Assembly: GCA_000514715.1 (NCBI GenBank)
Contig: AZWL01000022.1
Span: forward strand, 43,611 to 107,610
Reading direction: 5' to 3'
DNA from: Streptomyces sp. CNH099
Lineage (GTDB): Bacteria; Actinomycetota; Actinomycetes; Streptomycetales; Streptomycetaceae
Length of the DNA: 64,000 nt
The notes under the pieces are model-generated. The model saw only the letters and a program-made list of their open reading frames with translations. It was not told where the DNA came from and did not search any database. How positions within the stretch are numbered: the stretch's first letter is position 1; each line of letters starts with the position of its first letter. Below are positions 50,129-60,109 of the stretch, piece by piece. The translations under genes and the position numbers were made by a program.

Positions 50129-51394
50129 ATGGCATACGCATCCCCCTGGCGCGTGCCCGCCTTCCGACGGCTGTACGCCGCCACCGCCGCCGACCAGATC
50201 GGCATCCAGGTCGGCCATCTGGCCATACCGCTGGTGGCGCTCGGCCTCGGTGCGAGCCCCGGTCAGATCGGCCTGCTGGCCGCGCTCGGCACCTCGGCGT
50301 ACCTGCTGATCGGCCTGCCCTCCGGGGTGTGGGTGGACCGGCTCGGCTGTGTGCCGGTGCTGGTGGCCGCCGCCCTCGTCCGGGTGGTGCTGCTCACCGC
50401 CGTGCCGCTGGCCCTGTGGTTCGGCGCGCTCACGCTCCCGTACCTGTACACGGCCGTGCTGCTGGTCGGCTGCGCGACCGTCTTCTTCGACGTCGCCTCG
50501 CACAGCTGTCTGCCCCAGGTGGTGGGGCGGGAGGCGCTGGTGCGGGCGAACGCGGGCATCGTGAGCCTGCACGCGGTGGGCAGCGTCGCCGGCCGCGGGG
50601 TGGGCGGGCTGCTGGTGGAGATGCTGACGGCGCCGGTCGCGGTGGCCGCGCAGGGGGTGAGCCACCTGGCCGCGGCGGTGTCGCTCACCGGCATCCGCGG
50701 CGGCACGGCACGGCGCCGGCGGGCGGCGCCGGCCGCGTCCCGGCGGCTGGCCGCCGAGATGCGCGACGGGCTGCGGCACGTGCTGCGCAGCCGTGAGCTG
50801 CGCCCGCTCGCGCTCGGCGCCGCCTGCGCCAACCTCGGGGCGCAGACCGTCAACACGATGATCCCGGTGCTCTTCGTGCGCCAACTCGGGCTGCCCGCCT
50901 GGCTGCTGGGCGTCTACTGGGTGTTCTGCGGCACCGCCACCTTCGTCGGCGCCCGGCTGGCCCGGCCGCTGGCCGCCCGGCGGGGGTGCGGGTGGACGCT
51001 CGCCACCGCGGGGCTGTGCGTGGCGCCGGCGGCGCTGCTCGTACCGCTGCTGAGCCGGTCGCCGCTGCTGTGCGCGGCGGGGATCGCGGGGATGGCGCTG
51101 GTGTCGGTGAAGATCGGCGTCGACAACGTGCTGGGGCTGAGCCTGCGGCAGGGGCTGACGCCGGACGCGCTGCTGGGCCGCATGAACGCCACCTTCCGGT
51201 TCCTGCTGATGGGCTCGGTCGCGCTGGGCTCGGCGCTGTCCGGCGTGATCGGTGAGTTCGCGGGCGTGCGCGCGGCGCTGTGGACGGGGGCGGTGATCCT
51301 CGTGGTGGCGGCGCTCCCGCTGTACTTCTCGCCGGTACGCGCCCGCCGCCACCTCCCGGGCGCCCCCGTCCCCGAGCCGGACCGGGTCGTCTGA
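50129..51394 (+). CDS. MFS exporter
   Basis: A 421-residue membrane protein with about twelve hydrophobic helices. Early family features are WRVPAFRRLYAATAADQIGIQVGHLAIPLVALGLGASPGQIGLL and the loop GLPSGVWVDRLG (the conserved G-x-x-x-D-R). The second half contains VYWVFCGTATFVGARLARPLAARRG and LLGRMNATFRFLLMGSVALGSALSG. It resembles the macrolide/siderophore exporter branch of the family (EntS- and MefA-like). It follows the nucleotidyltransferase by 70 bp in the same direction. Confidence 0.88.
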   Translation: MAYASPWRVPAFRRLYAATAADQIGIQVGHLAIPLVALGLGASPGQIGLLAALGTSAYLLIGLPSGVWVDRLGCVPVLVAAALVRVVLLTAVPLALWFGALTLPYLYTAVLLVGCATVFFDVASHSCLPQVVGREALVRANAGIVSLHAVGSVAGRGVGGLLVEMLTAPVAVAAQGVSHLAAAVSLTGIRGGTARRRRAAPAASRRLAAEMRDGLRHVLRSRELRPLALGAACANLGAQTVNTMIPVLFVRQLGLPAWLLGVYWVFCGTATFVGARLARPLAARRGCGWTLATAGLCVAPAALLVPLLSRSPLLCAAGIAGMALVSVKIGVDNVLGLSLRQGLTPDALLGRMNATFRFLLMGSVALGSALSGVIGEFAGVRAALWTGAVILVVAALPLYFSPVRARRHLPGAPVPEPDRVV

Positions 51395-51424
51395 CCCGCC
51401 CGCCCCACCCCGTACGCCCGCCGC

Positions 51425-52678
51425 CTACGCCTCCTGCGCCACCAACTCCGCCCCGCCGCCGCACTGTTCGCCCTCCTCGGCGAACTGCGTCCGGTACAGC
51501 TCCTCGTACCGCCCGCCGGCCGCCAGCAGCTCCGGGTGCGTGCCCCGCTCCACGATCCGGCCCTCCTCCACCACCAGGATCTGGTCCGCGGCCCGGACCG
51601 TGGACAGCCGGTGCGCGATGACCACCGCCGTGCGCCCGGCGAGCGCCTCCGCCAGCGCCTCCTGCACCGCCGCCTCCGAGGTGGAGTCCAGGTGCGCGGT
51701 GGCCTCGTCCAGCACCACCACGCGCGGCTCCGCCAGCAGCAGCCGGGCGATCGTCAGCCGCTGCCGCTCGCCGCCCGAGAGCCGGTAGCCCCGCTCGCCG
51801 ACGACGGTGTCGAGCCCCTCCGGCAGCGCCGCCATCAGGTCGTCCAGCCGCGCCTTGCGCAGCGCGTCCCACAGGTCCGCGTCGCTCGCGCCCGGCCGGG
51901 CCAGCAGCAGGTTCTCGCGCACCGACTCGTGGAAGAGGTGCCCGTCCTGGGTGACCATGCCCAGCGTCGCCCGCACCGACGCGGCGGACAGGTCGCGGAC
52001 GTCCACGCCGCCGAGGCGCACCGTGCCGCCGTCCGCGTCGTACAGCCGCGGGATCAGCTGCGCGATCGTCGACTTGCCCGCGCCCGAGGAGCCGACGAGG
52101 GCGACCATCCGCCCCGGCTCCGCGCGGAACGACACCCCGTGCAGCACCTGCGCGCCGGCCGCGCCGTCCAGCACGGCGACCTCCTCCAGCGACGCCAGCG
52201 ACACCTTGTCGGCGGCCGGGTAGCCGAAGTCCACCGCGTCGAACTCCACCGCCACCGGCCCCGCCGGCACCTCCCGGGCGTCCGGCCGCTCGGCGACCAG
52301 CGGCTTGAGGTCCAGCACCTCGAAGACCCGCTCGAAGCTGACGAGCGCGCTCATCACCTCCACCCGCGCCCCCGCCAGCGACGTCAGCGGCGCGTACAGG
52401 CGGGTGATGAGCAGGGCGAGGGCCACGACGGCGCCGGCGTCGAGGCTGCCGCGCAGGGCGAGGAAGCCGCCGAGCCCGTAGACGAGGGCGAGGGCCAGCG
52501 CCGAGACCAGGGTGAGGGCGGTGATGAAGAGCGTCTGCGTCATCGCCGTACGGATCCCGATGTCGCGCACCCGGGCCGCCCGCTCCCGGAACTCCGCCGA
52601 CTCCCGCTCCGGCCGCCCGTACAGCTTGACGAGCGTGGCGCCGGCGGCCGAGAAGCGCTCGGTCATCTGGGTGCCCAT
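51425..52678 (-). pseudogene. ABC exporter, 5' third missing
   Basis: The remaining 417 residues start MGTQMTERFSAAGATLVKLYGRPE, a sequence normally found in the middle of the transmembrane domain of fused ABC exporters of about 600 residues. Two late helices (MTQTLFITALTLVSALALALVYGLGGF) and a complete ATPase domain follow: Walker A VGSSGAGKST, signature LSGGERQRLTIARLLL, Walker B VVVLDEATAHLDS and H-loop VIAHRLS. About 200 residues are lost at the N-terminus. Recognisable sequence stops near 52700 and is replaced by lower-GC DNA. A functional half transporter is unlikely; this is probably a remnant left when the right-hand island arrived. Confidence 0.8.
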
Positions 52679-52812
52679 CGCGGAGTTGTTCCGCCTGCAC
52701 TGCAGCCGGGGGAGGGCACCGGAAAGCAGTCCTTGGCTCTTCTGACCTCGAGCAGCGTCGAGGTGCCCGACGAGCCGGTGATCACAATCACGAGTCTGAC
52801 ACGGGAGACAAC

Positions 52813-55800
52813 TTGAGATCGCTCAGATCGTTACGGGCCGCCTCGGTGGTGTTCGCCGCCTCGGCCGCCCTGACCGCCGGACTGTTAGGCAGTTGGACCG
52901 GTCCCGCTACCGCGGCCGCTTCCGAACGCACTGGTGCGGCATCCAACCAGACGGGCGAGCCGCCGCCGACCATCCCCAAGCATAAGCGCGCCGAAGTGCT
53001 CGGTGCCGATCACCGCACGTCCGACGATGTCGCGGTGGCAACCAGCGGAGATGCCACGGGCTTCCACATCCTGACCGCCGCTGCCGACGAGGGTTACGCG
53101 TGGCGTACTTCCGCGTCGCTGTCCGAGCCGGGTTTCGAAGCCGATGCCTGGATCGGCAATGCCTGCGTGACCGAGTCCGGCAAGCGGGCCGCGGTGGTGT
53201 ACGCGCCCCGCACGTTCACCAACCAGCCCGAGCTGATGGTCCGCGGAGCGTTCACCGCCATTGTGGATCTCAAGTCGGGGAAGGTCACCAAGCTACCCAT
53301 CCAGTCCTCACTCGCCTATTTCTCCCCCGGCTGCGGCACGGGGGAGGAGGCTGTCTTCACCCAGCTCACCCACGACCGGGACACGCACAGCGGGACCCGG
53401 CTCATATCCGTGGACACCACGAACGGCAAGACCGACGCGCCCCGACTGTTATCCGGCCAGGTGACCTCTGCGGTGCCGACCGAGGAAGGCATCGTCGCCG
53501 CGGAAGGCGCACGGCTGGTCAGGATCGGCGAGCGCGGCCGGCTGACGGAGGTGGCACGTACCCGAACAGTGCCGTTCCAGCTGAAGGCTGACAAGGGCGG
53601 TGGTGTCACGTTCATCGAGCGGGTCCCTGCCCCGGCAGCTCAGAAGACTACGGACGAGGGTGACAGCCTCGCCCGCAGGATCTCCGCCTCCCAGATCCGG
53701 ACCGGCAAAGGCACCCCTGCCACCTTGGCCCGCGGCGGGCTCACCGACTGGGATCTGGCGGCGGCTGCCGACGGCACGGTGTTCATCACGGGCACGGCCC
53801 AGAGCGGGCGCAGCCTTCCCAACGCCGTGCAAAACCCCGGTGATCTGGCTAAAGACTCCAGAATCTCCACCCTGGGTGCCGCGGCGATACGAACCTCGTG
53901 GGCACCGGGAGACGACACGCCGCTGCGCGCCCGGGAGGCAGCCGAGGCGCGCACCGTCCGCACCCGAATGCAGATACTCGACACCGGCGCGAAGACGACG
54001 CTGCAGGTGCTGCCCGGAGGCGACCATGTCGGTGGTCTTCGCGAGCAAAGTGCCGGCGGGCAGTCGTCTCCAGTCCTGCCGGCCGCGGCCCGCGACGGCT
54101 CTCCCACGGATCCGGTGGAGGCGGAACGCGAATGTGCGGTGCCGCGCAACCATGTGAAGAAGCAGGCGTTTCAGCCGACGCCGCGGCAGGTGGAGTGGGC
54201 CGTGGACCAGGCCGTCGTAGGCACCCTGAACAAGCACATCTCCCGAGCGGCGGACTGGAAGAGCACGGGCATGGCGGCGTACAAGCCGCAGAGCCTGTTC
54301 CCACTGCAGCTGATGGCGGGCGACACCAACGGGGTTCCGGACCGCACCGACGACTGGCACATCCCGGCGCAGGTGATGCTCGGCATCACCGCGCAGGAGT
54401 CGAACATGTGGCAGGCGACGCGGTTCGCCGTCCCCGGCGTCACGGCGAACTCGCTGATCGGCAACTTCTACGGTGTCGAGTACGAATCGGACGGCGAACA
54501 GACCGACCCCTGGGCCATCAACTGGAAGAAGGCCGACTGCGGCTACGGGATCACCCAGGTCACCGACGGCATGGAGCTGGCCGACCGGGGAGTCGAGCTG
54601 TCACAGACGCAGCAGGAGGCGATCGCCCTCGACTACACGGCGAACATCGCCGCCGGCGTGAACATCCTGATCGAGAAGTGGAACCAGACGCGGCGTGCAG
54701 GACTGACCGTCAACGACGGCCGCCCCAAGTACATCGAGAACTGGTTCTTCGCCCTCTGGGCGTACAACTCAGGGTTCTACGCCAAGGGGGACGACCCGGA
54801 CGGCGGTGACGCACACTGGGGAGTCGGCTTCACCAACAACCCGGCGAACCCGCTGTGGAAGTCCAACCGCACCCCCTTCCTCGAGAACGCCAACGGAGGC
54901 GATGACTACTCCCACGCCGCCCATCCGCAGGACTGGCCGTACCAGGAGAAGGTCATCGGCTGGGCGGCACGCCCCATCGCTGCCCTGTTCGGGCCGAACG
55001 ACATTCAGGCGGGCTACCGGGGGGCCTGGTGGACCACCACGGCTGACCGCACAGCGGCAAAGCCCCCGATCGACCTGTTCTGCGACGCCTCCAACGACTG
55101 CAACCCCGCACGGATCGGGGAGAACGACTCCAACGACCCTGGCCAGGGCGCCTGCACCCTCGATGCCGATGAGGACGACCCGCACTGGCTGCACTGCTGG
55201 TGGCACACCTCGGTGGAATGGAAGAACTGCACGGCTCTCGCGCAGTGCGGTAATGCCATCCACCGCTTCAACGACACCTATCCCGAGCAACCGGACGCAA
55301 CCTCCTACCCGCCGCGCTGCGACTACGGCCTGCCCGCCGGCACCCGGGTGATCGAGGACGTGCCCAACGGCGTGACTCCAGCGGGGACAGGCGCGAGATC
55401 GTGCGGCCCGTCCCCCTCCGCCGGAACGTTCGGCTTCGAGTTCACCAACGCGGATGGCAAGTACCCGGGGAAGATGGATCTGCACCAGATCGGCGCCGGC
55501 GCCGGCAACCACTTCTGGTTCTCCCACACCAGAAACAAGAACAACAACAACGGCGCCCGCCTCCACACCACCGGAAAGTGGACGCTGAACGACTCCAACA
55601 TCGGCTGGGCGAGAGCTCTGGTGCACATGCCCGATCACGGAGCCCACACCCGGCAGGCTTCATACGCCGTAGGCGGCACGGACTCCACCAGCCCGGTACG
55701 GGTGGCACCGCAGCGCACACGCAAGAACAGATGGGTGAGCCTGGGCGTGTTCCGCTTCACCGGAACCCCGTCGATCTCACTGTCCACCCACACCGAAGAC

Positions 55801-56877
55801 GGCACCGGAGACGAGGACGTGGCCTGGGACGCCGTCGCCTTCCAGTACCTGCCTGCAAAACCGCGCCACCAGATCGTCGCCATGGGCGACTCCTTTTCAT
55901 CCGGTGAGGGAGCCTCCGAAGGCAACGAGCACTACTACCCGGAAACCAACTACCGCAACAAACAGGACGAGTCCACCAGGAATGCCTGCCACCGCTCCAC
56001 CAAGGCATGGTCACGGCAGGCACAGGCTCCCGGCCACAGCTCATCCATCGGCGAGTTGGAGGACAACCGGAGCGCCCAGATGGATTACCACCTCATCGCC
56101 TGTTCCGGGGCCCGGACGTACAACATCTTCAACCACGACGAGAACGGAGAACGGGCCCAGATAAGGAAGGGATACCTCGATCAGCACACCACCCTCGTCA
56201 CGCTCTCCATCGGCGGCAACGATGCCCGGTTCGCCGACGTGATCCAGCGGTGCCTGATCTCGTTCGGCACGGGCAGCTGCGAGGAGAAGGCGTTCGAGAG
56301 CCACGACCCGAAGATCGACCGTGACGTCGATGGCGACGGCATCGTCGAGCGTGGACGGGATCAGGAGTATCAGGGATACACCATGGGCTCCGTACTGCCG
56401 TTTTTGATACGAGATGTGGTGAAGCCGGACATCATTCATGCGATCGACATGATCCACACCCGGGCTCCGCACGCGAAGATCGTTCTGATGGGGTACCCCA
56501 AACTGTTCTCCAAGGATGGAGGCTGCCTCAGGCTCGGCCCGCTCGGCATGTCTGCGGATTCCAGCACCTGGCTCAACAGCGTTGCGGTACAACTGGCCGA
56601 CCAGATGCAGGATGCGGTGAACGTCCTTAAGGGCCGAGGCATCGACATCCGCTTCTCCGACCCAACCACGCGGTTTGAGGGCAAGGGGGTCTGCGGCGAC
56701 CCGGAGAGCATTCACGGGCTGGTGACGGACGCCACGGACAGCGATGACCCAGTCAAAGACTGGCCGATCCTGAAGAACTACGCACTGGTGTCGGCCCAGT
56801 CCTTCCACCCGAAGATCTCCGGAGCACGGCTTTACGCCGACTCGCTGGAGGCGACGATGGCGGGCTGGGGGCTGTAG
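52813..56877 (+). CDS. Giant secreted protein: propeller-like region, lysozyme/SLT-like domain, golvesin-like domain and SGNH hydrolase
   Basis: A protein of 1354 residues from a TTG with GGGAG 5 nt upstream and a signal peptide ending near ATAAAS. Residues 60-400 are beta-rich with no known family. Residues 480-640 hold a lytic-transglycosylase-like fold (MLGITAQESNMWQATRF, putative catalytic Glu near 529; CGYGITQVTDGM). Residues 900-1015 resemble a golvesin-C/carbohydrate-binding beta domain. The C-terminus is an SGNH hydrolase: block I AMGDSFSSGEG (Ser near 1026), LSIGGNDARFADV, and the catalytic His in QSFHPKISG. It probably cuts and de-esterifies an envelope polymer. Three TTA codons (residues 7, 25, 213) imply bldA dependence. 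Confidence 0.8.
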   Translation: MRSLRSLRAASVVFAASAALTAGLLGSWTGPATAAASERTGAASNQTGEPPPTIPKHKRAEVLGADHRTSDDVAVATSGDATGFHILTAAADEGYAWRTSASLSEPGFEADAWIGNACVTESGKRAAVVYAPRTFTNQPELMVRGAFTAIVDLKSGKVTKLPIQSSLAYFSPGCGTGEEAVFTQLTHDRDTHSGTRLISVDTTNGKTDAPRLLSGQVTSAVPTEEGIVAAEGARLVRIGERGRLTEVARTRTVPFQLKADKGGGVTFIERVPAPAAQKTTDEGDSLARRISASQIRTGKGTPATLARGGLTDWDLAAAADGTVFITGTAQSGRSLPNAVQNPGDLAKDSRISTLGAAAIRTSWAPGDDTPLRAREAAEARTVRTRMQILDTGAKTTLQVLPGGDHVGGLREQSAGGQSSPVLPAAARDGSPTDPVEAERECAVPRNHVKKQAFQPTPRQVEWAVDQAVVGTLNKHISRAADWKSTGMAAYKPQSLFPLQLMAGDTNGVPDRTDDWHIPAQVMLGITAQESNMWQATRFAVPGVTANSLIGNFYGVEYESDGEQTDPWAINWKKADCGYGITQVTDGMELADRGVELSQTQQEAIALDYTANIAAGVNILIEKWNQTRRAGLTVNDGRPKYIENWFFALWAYNSGFYAKGDDPDGGDAHWGVGFTNNPANPLWKSNRTPFLENANGGDDYSHAAHPQDWPYQEKVIGWAARPIAALFGPNDIQAGYRGAWWTTTADRTAAKPPIDLFCDASNDCNPARIGENDSNDPGQGACTLDADEDDPHWLHCWWHTSVEWKNCTALAQCGNAIHRFNDTYPEQPDATSYPPRCDYGLPAGTRVIEDVPNGVTPAGTGARSCGPSPSAGTFGFEFTNADGKYPGKMDLHQIGAGAGNHFWFSHTRNKNNNNGARLHTTGKWTLNDSNIGWARALVHMPDHGAHTRQASYAVGGTDSTSPVRVAPQRTRKNRWVSLGVFRFTGTPSISLSTHTEDGTGDEDVAWDAVAFQYLPAKPRHQIVAMGDSFSSGEGASEGNEHYYPETNYRNKQDESTRNACHRSTKAWSRQAQAPGHSSSIGELEDNRSAQMDYHLIACSGARTYNIFNHDENGERAQIRKGYLDQHTTLVTLSIGGNDARFADVIQRCLISFGTGSCEEKAFESHDPKIDRDVDGDGIVERGRDQEYQGYTMGSVLPFLIRDVVKPDIIHAIDMIHTRAPHAKIVLMGYPKLFSKDGGCLRLGPLGMSADSSTWLNSVAVQLADQMQDAVNVLKGRGIDIRFSDPTTRFEGKGVCGDPESIHGLVTDATDSDDPVKDWPILKNYALVSAQSFHPKISGARLYADSLEATMAGWGL

Positions 56878-56884
56878 CACCGCC

Positions 56885-56913
56885 GCCGGGCCCCGCGGCA
56901 GGCGGGGCCCGGC
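56885..56913. terminator. Bidirectional terminator, 12-bp perfect stem
   Basis: GCCGGGCCCCGC-GGCAG-GCGGGGCCCGGC lies between the convergent stops of the giant secreted protein gene and the lipoprotein gene, 8 and 13 bp from each. Confidence 0.8.
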
Positions 56914-56925
56914 ACCTCAAGGCCT

Positions 56926-57621
56926 CTATGAAATGCGTGGTTCCTCGTGATAATGCGCGTGCAGCGTCCACTGGAAGAGCGTGCCCGGGCGCCCGCGAAA
57001 CTCAGACAAGGTGGCGTCCTTCGGGTCTGAGAGACATCTGCGCAGCACGGCCGGCTGCTTGGTGCAGGGCTCCGGCACCATCGTCCCCTCGTACCGACCT
57101 TCAGCCACATCCCAACGTAAGAGCTCGCCGCCTTTGACGCTGGACAGGCCAGGAGGGATGGGTGAGCTGCGGCCGCGCTCCGGATCCATGTAGTAGCGCA
57201 AGGAGTCCGAGACGGACGTCTCCGACCACGCTGTGGGTGACCTCATCTCCCGCAGTTCCCTCAGCACATCGGGCACTGGCCGGTCGAGCATGAAGTACAG
57301 ATGGAGCCGCATCCGACAGTTCATCGCAGCCCGTGGCGGCGGATTCGGATCGATGTAGTTCTTGCCCGGACCCCGCACACACTCATCGACCTCGGTCGTG
57401 CGCAGCGGGCCGTCCCATGGCAGCTCTGCTGTTATCCGACTGGCCCGCTCTCGAAGTTGTCTCTCCGCCTGCTGACGCTTGGCGTGAACCTCCGGGGAGG
57501 TAGCAATCCTCTTCAGCTTCGCGTTGGACGGGCCCTGGGAGCAGGCGCTTAACCCAACCATCAATAGGCACAGCAGCGATGTAACTCGCCGAGACCGCCA
57601 GGCAACTCGTCGCCGTGTCAT
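56926..57621 (-). CDS. Lipoprotein of unknown function
   Basis: A 231-residue protein with AGAGGA before the ATG. The signal peptide ends in a lipobox, MVGLSACSQG (Cys 27), so it should be anchored to the outer face of the membrane. The next 40 residues are charged and helical (AKRQQAERQLRERASRIT). The rest contains four Cys residues (DECVRG, MNCRMRL, PEPCTK, RRCLSD) that may pair as disulfides. No family recognised. Two TTA codons (residues 24 and 168) mark it as part of the lower-GC island. Confidence 0.65.
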   Translation of the reverse strand: MTRRRVAWRSRRVTSLLCLLMVGLSACSQGPSNAKLKRIATSPEVHAKRQQAERQLRERASRITAELPWDGPLRTTEVDECVRGPGKNYIDPNPPPRAAMNCRMRLHLYFMLDRPVPDVLRELREMRSPTAWSETSVSDSLRYYMDPERGRSSPIPPGLSSVKGGELLRWDVAEGRYEGTMVPEPCTKQPAVLRRCLSDPKDATLSEFRGRPGTLFQWTLHAHYHEEPRIS

Positions 57622-57800
57622 CGGCGTCCTCTCTTGTCGCAGTATGTTGTATGAATGTGCGGTGACTCGGTGTTGCTGGGGCGAGCCGTGATGCGAAGCG
57701 CAAGCCCCGAGTGGGAGCGTCCGCACTGCCCACCTTGACGGCCGGCACGGAGCCGATACGAGGCCCCGGCAGGTAGGCAGCCGAACTCCTCGTCCCTCTA

Positions 57801-58972
57801 GTGTCTCGTGATCCTGATTGTGTTACTTCGAGTTGTTGTTGACGAGTTTCTTCACGCTGGTCTGGACGAGTCGGACCTTGGCGAGGAGCTCGTCGGCGGT
57901 GGCGGTCCAGGTGAAGGGCTTCGGGTTCTCGTTCCAGGAGTTGACGTAGTCGCGGATCTGTTTGACCAGGACGTTGACGCTTGCGAACGTGCCACGGCGG
58001 ATGGACTGCCGGGTGATGATCCCGAACCAGATCTCGATCTGGTTCAGCCACGAGGACCCGACGGGAGTGAAATGGAAGTGGACGTGCGGGTTCTCCGCCA
58101 GCCACTCCTTCACCTCCGGGGTGGTGTGCGTGGACAGGTTGTCCAGCACGACATGGACCTGTTTCCCCGCGTGCGGCTTGACGGCCTTCTTCAAAAACGC
58201 CAGGAAGTTCGCGCCGTTCCGGTTCGGCCTGCACTCGCCCAGCACCTCACCGGTCGTGACGTTCAGCGCGGCGAACAGGTTCGTGGTGCCGTGCCGCACA
58301 TAGTCATGGGTGCGCTTCTCCGTGGCAGCGAAGGCCACCGGCAGCACCGGCTGGGTCCGGTCCAGGGCCTGCACCTGTGTCTTCTCATCGACCGACAGCA
58401 CCACGGCACCACCAGGCGGGGCCAGGTACAAACCCACGATGTCGGCGACCTTCTCCGCGAACGCCGGGTCCTTCGAGATCTTGAAGGTACCCGAACGGTG
58501 CGGCCTCAGATTCTCCTCACGCCAGACGCGGGCAACGTAATGCCAGGACACCGAGATGCCCTCGCGCCGCTTCAAGTGATCGGCCAGTGTTCGCGTCGAC
58601 CAGTGCGACAGGCCCGATTCCGCCGGCGGGGACATCCTCGTCAATGCGATCACCCGGGCCCGCACCCCAGGCGGCACCTGAGTTCGCGGCCCGCCCCGGC
58701 GCTTGTCCTCCAGCCCGGCCACACCCCGCTCCGCAAAGCGGGCCCTGCAGCGGTCCACCGTCAGCGGCGCCACACCGGCCAGCTCAGCAATGTCCTTGCG
58801 CCGCCGCCCCTCACCCGACCACAACACGATCCGCGCACGCAGCGCCACGACAGTCGGCACATCCCGCGAACCCGCCAACTCCCGCAGCTCAGCCACCTGT
58901 TCAGAGGAAAGATCCATACAAGACTCAACGATCACAGACACCTCAGGTTCCACAAACAGAATCACGAGACAC
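57801..58972. mobile_element. IS630-family insertion sequence, complete
   Basis: A 1172-bp element bounded by imperfect 22-bp terminal inverted repeats (20 of 22 match, both beginning GTGTCTCGTGAT) and flanked on each side by TA, the target duplicated by IS630/Tc1-type elements. It holds one intact transposase gene. It lies upstream of the lipoprotein gene with no visible disruption of an ORF. Confidence 0.9.
57823..58917 (-). CDS. IS630-family transposase
   Basis: A 364-residue transposase from ATG (MDLSSEQVAEL). The N-terminal helix-turn-helix part (RKDIAELAGVAPLTVDRCRARFAERGVAGLEDKRRGG) is followed by the DDE domain: first Asp in AVVLSVDEKTQVQ, second in VHVVLDNLSTHT, Glu in VGSSWLNQIEIWFGI. 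The frame is uninterrupted, so the enzyme may be active. The open frame extends upstream to 58965 into the terminal repeat, so an earlier start is possible. Confidence 0.92.
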   Translation of the reverse strand: MDLSSEQVAELRELAGSRDVPTVVALRARIVLWSGEGRRRKDIAELAGVAPLTVDRCRARFAERGVAGLEDKRRGGPRTQVPPGVRARVIALTRMSPPAESGLSHWSTRTLADHLKRREGISVSWHYVARVWREENLRPHRSGTFKISKDPAFAEKVADIVGLYLAPPGGAVVLSVDEKTQVQALDRTQPVLPVAFAATEKRTHDYVRHGTTNLFAALNVTTGEVLGECRPNRNGANFLAFLKKAVKPHAGKQVHVVLDNLSTHTTPEVKEWLAENPHVHFHFTPVGSSWLNQIEIWFGIITRQSIRRGTFASVNVLVKQIRDYVNSWNENPKPFTWTATADELLAKVRLVQTSVKKLVNNNSK

Positions 58973-58976
58973 TAGG

Positions 58977-59345
58977 GGGAACGACTTGCAACGGGGAGGG
59001 CCACAAGGACTGGGCAGCGTTCGTGTGCGCTCGCCTCCAGCTTCTATCGTGTGTGACAAGCATGGCGGGTGACCGTGTCGGTGGCCTGAGTACAGATACT
59101 CAAGATGGAACTCGCGGCACGCGCGCACCTTCCGGGCCGGAACGCCTCTGCGGTCTTCAGCACCGTCGGGTCGAGTCGTTTGTCATCGTGCGTGCTGGCA
59201 GGCATGCATAGTCCGTGTCGGTAAACGTTCGACGGCTGGTGCCTGGACAGCCAGCATGGCCGCCGAGTGCCTGGACGGCCCTTGTACCACGCGTCCTGCA
59301 GCGGGGGAACGGCGTTGGGGTATGTCGTCTCAATTAGAGCGTGTC
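58977..59345. other. Intergenic DNA between two insertion sequences
   Basis: This 369-bp stretch separates the right end of the IS630 element from the 3' end of the IS5 remnant. No gene, hairpin or recognisable fragment was found. Its mixed composition suggests decayed sequence trapped between mobile elements. Confidence 0.4.
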
Positions 59346-60105
59346 TCATGTGGTGAGTTTGGCAAGTTTCTTGTAGCAGGTGAGAGCGGCCGCGAGGCCC
59401 AGGAAGGCGAGGAAGTGGTTTCCTAGTCGTTCGTAGCGGACGGTGAGGCGCCGGTAGCCGAACAGCCGGGCGATCGACCGCTCGATTCTTCCAGCGGTGC
59501 CGGCCGGGCCGCTCGCTGGATTCGATGCCGGGACGGGCGATACGCGGGACGATGCCGCGGTCTTGCAGCCAGGCGAGGTGCCCGGCGGACGCGTATGCCT
59601 TGTCCGCGCGGAGCTTGTCGGGCCGCTGTCGGCGCGGTCCGCGGCGGGAGCGGACCGCCGGTATGCCGCAGATCAGCGGCGTGAGGGCGAGGCTGTCGTG
59701 GGTGCTCGCGGCGGAGACGGCGACGGCCAGCGGGATGCCACCGGCATCGGAGGCCACATGCAGTTTGCTGCCCTTCTTGCCGCGATCAGTCGGATTGCGT
59801 CCGGTCGCGATCCCCCCTTTCGCCCGCACCGACGCCGCATCCACGATCGCTGACGTCCCGTCCACCTCGCCCTGGCGCCGAGTTCGTCCAGCACTGCCCG
59901 GTGCAGCCGGCGCCATAAGCCGTTCTTCGTCCAGGCCGCGAACCGGCGATGGGCGGTCGCCGGGGAGCCCTCGAACGTCTCCGGCAGGTGTCTCCAGGCA
60001 CACCCGCTGGTCAGCACGTACACCACAGCCGTGAACACAGCCCGCTCATCGAGCGGAGCGGTCCCAACCGCCCCCTGCAGCGCAAGGGCGAGGGGAACGA
60101 AGCTC
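59346..60105 (-). pseudogene. IS5-family transposase remnant, frameshifted
   Basis: Transposase-like sequence is spread over three frames. It runs from ALDERAVF-like TAPLDERAVFTAVVYVLTSGCAWRHLP through LWRRLHRAVLDELG, then shifts near 59868 into GEVDGTSAIVDAASVRAKGGIATGRNPTDRGKKGSKLHV and SRRGPRRQRPDKLRADKAY, then shifts again near 59490 into SIARLFGYRRLTVRYERLGNHFLAFLGLAAALTCYKKLAKLTT and a stop. DDE residues are partly present. The 5' end abuts the glycohydrolase stop at 60110 and no matching right-end repeat was found, so it is truncated or overlaps that gene's end. Confidence 0.85.
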
Positions 60106-60109
60106 TCTT

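Noticed and set aside
47886..51394. Macrolide biosynthetic gene cluster suggested by the Erm gene
   Set aside because: No polyketide synthase, sugar or tailoring genes occur on either side; only resistance-type genes are seen.
59044..59340. A small protein encoded on the minus strand beyond the IS5 remnant
   Set aside because: It is only a continuation of a frameshifted transposase frame, with no start signal and no family resemblance.
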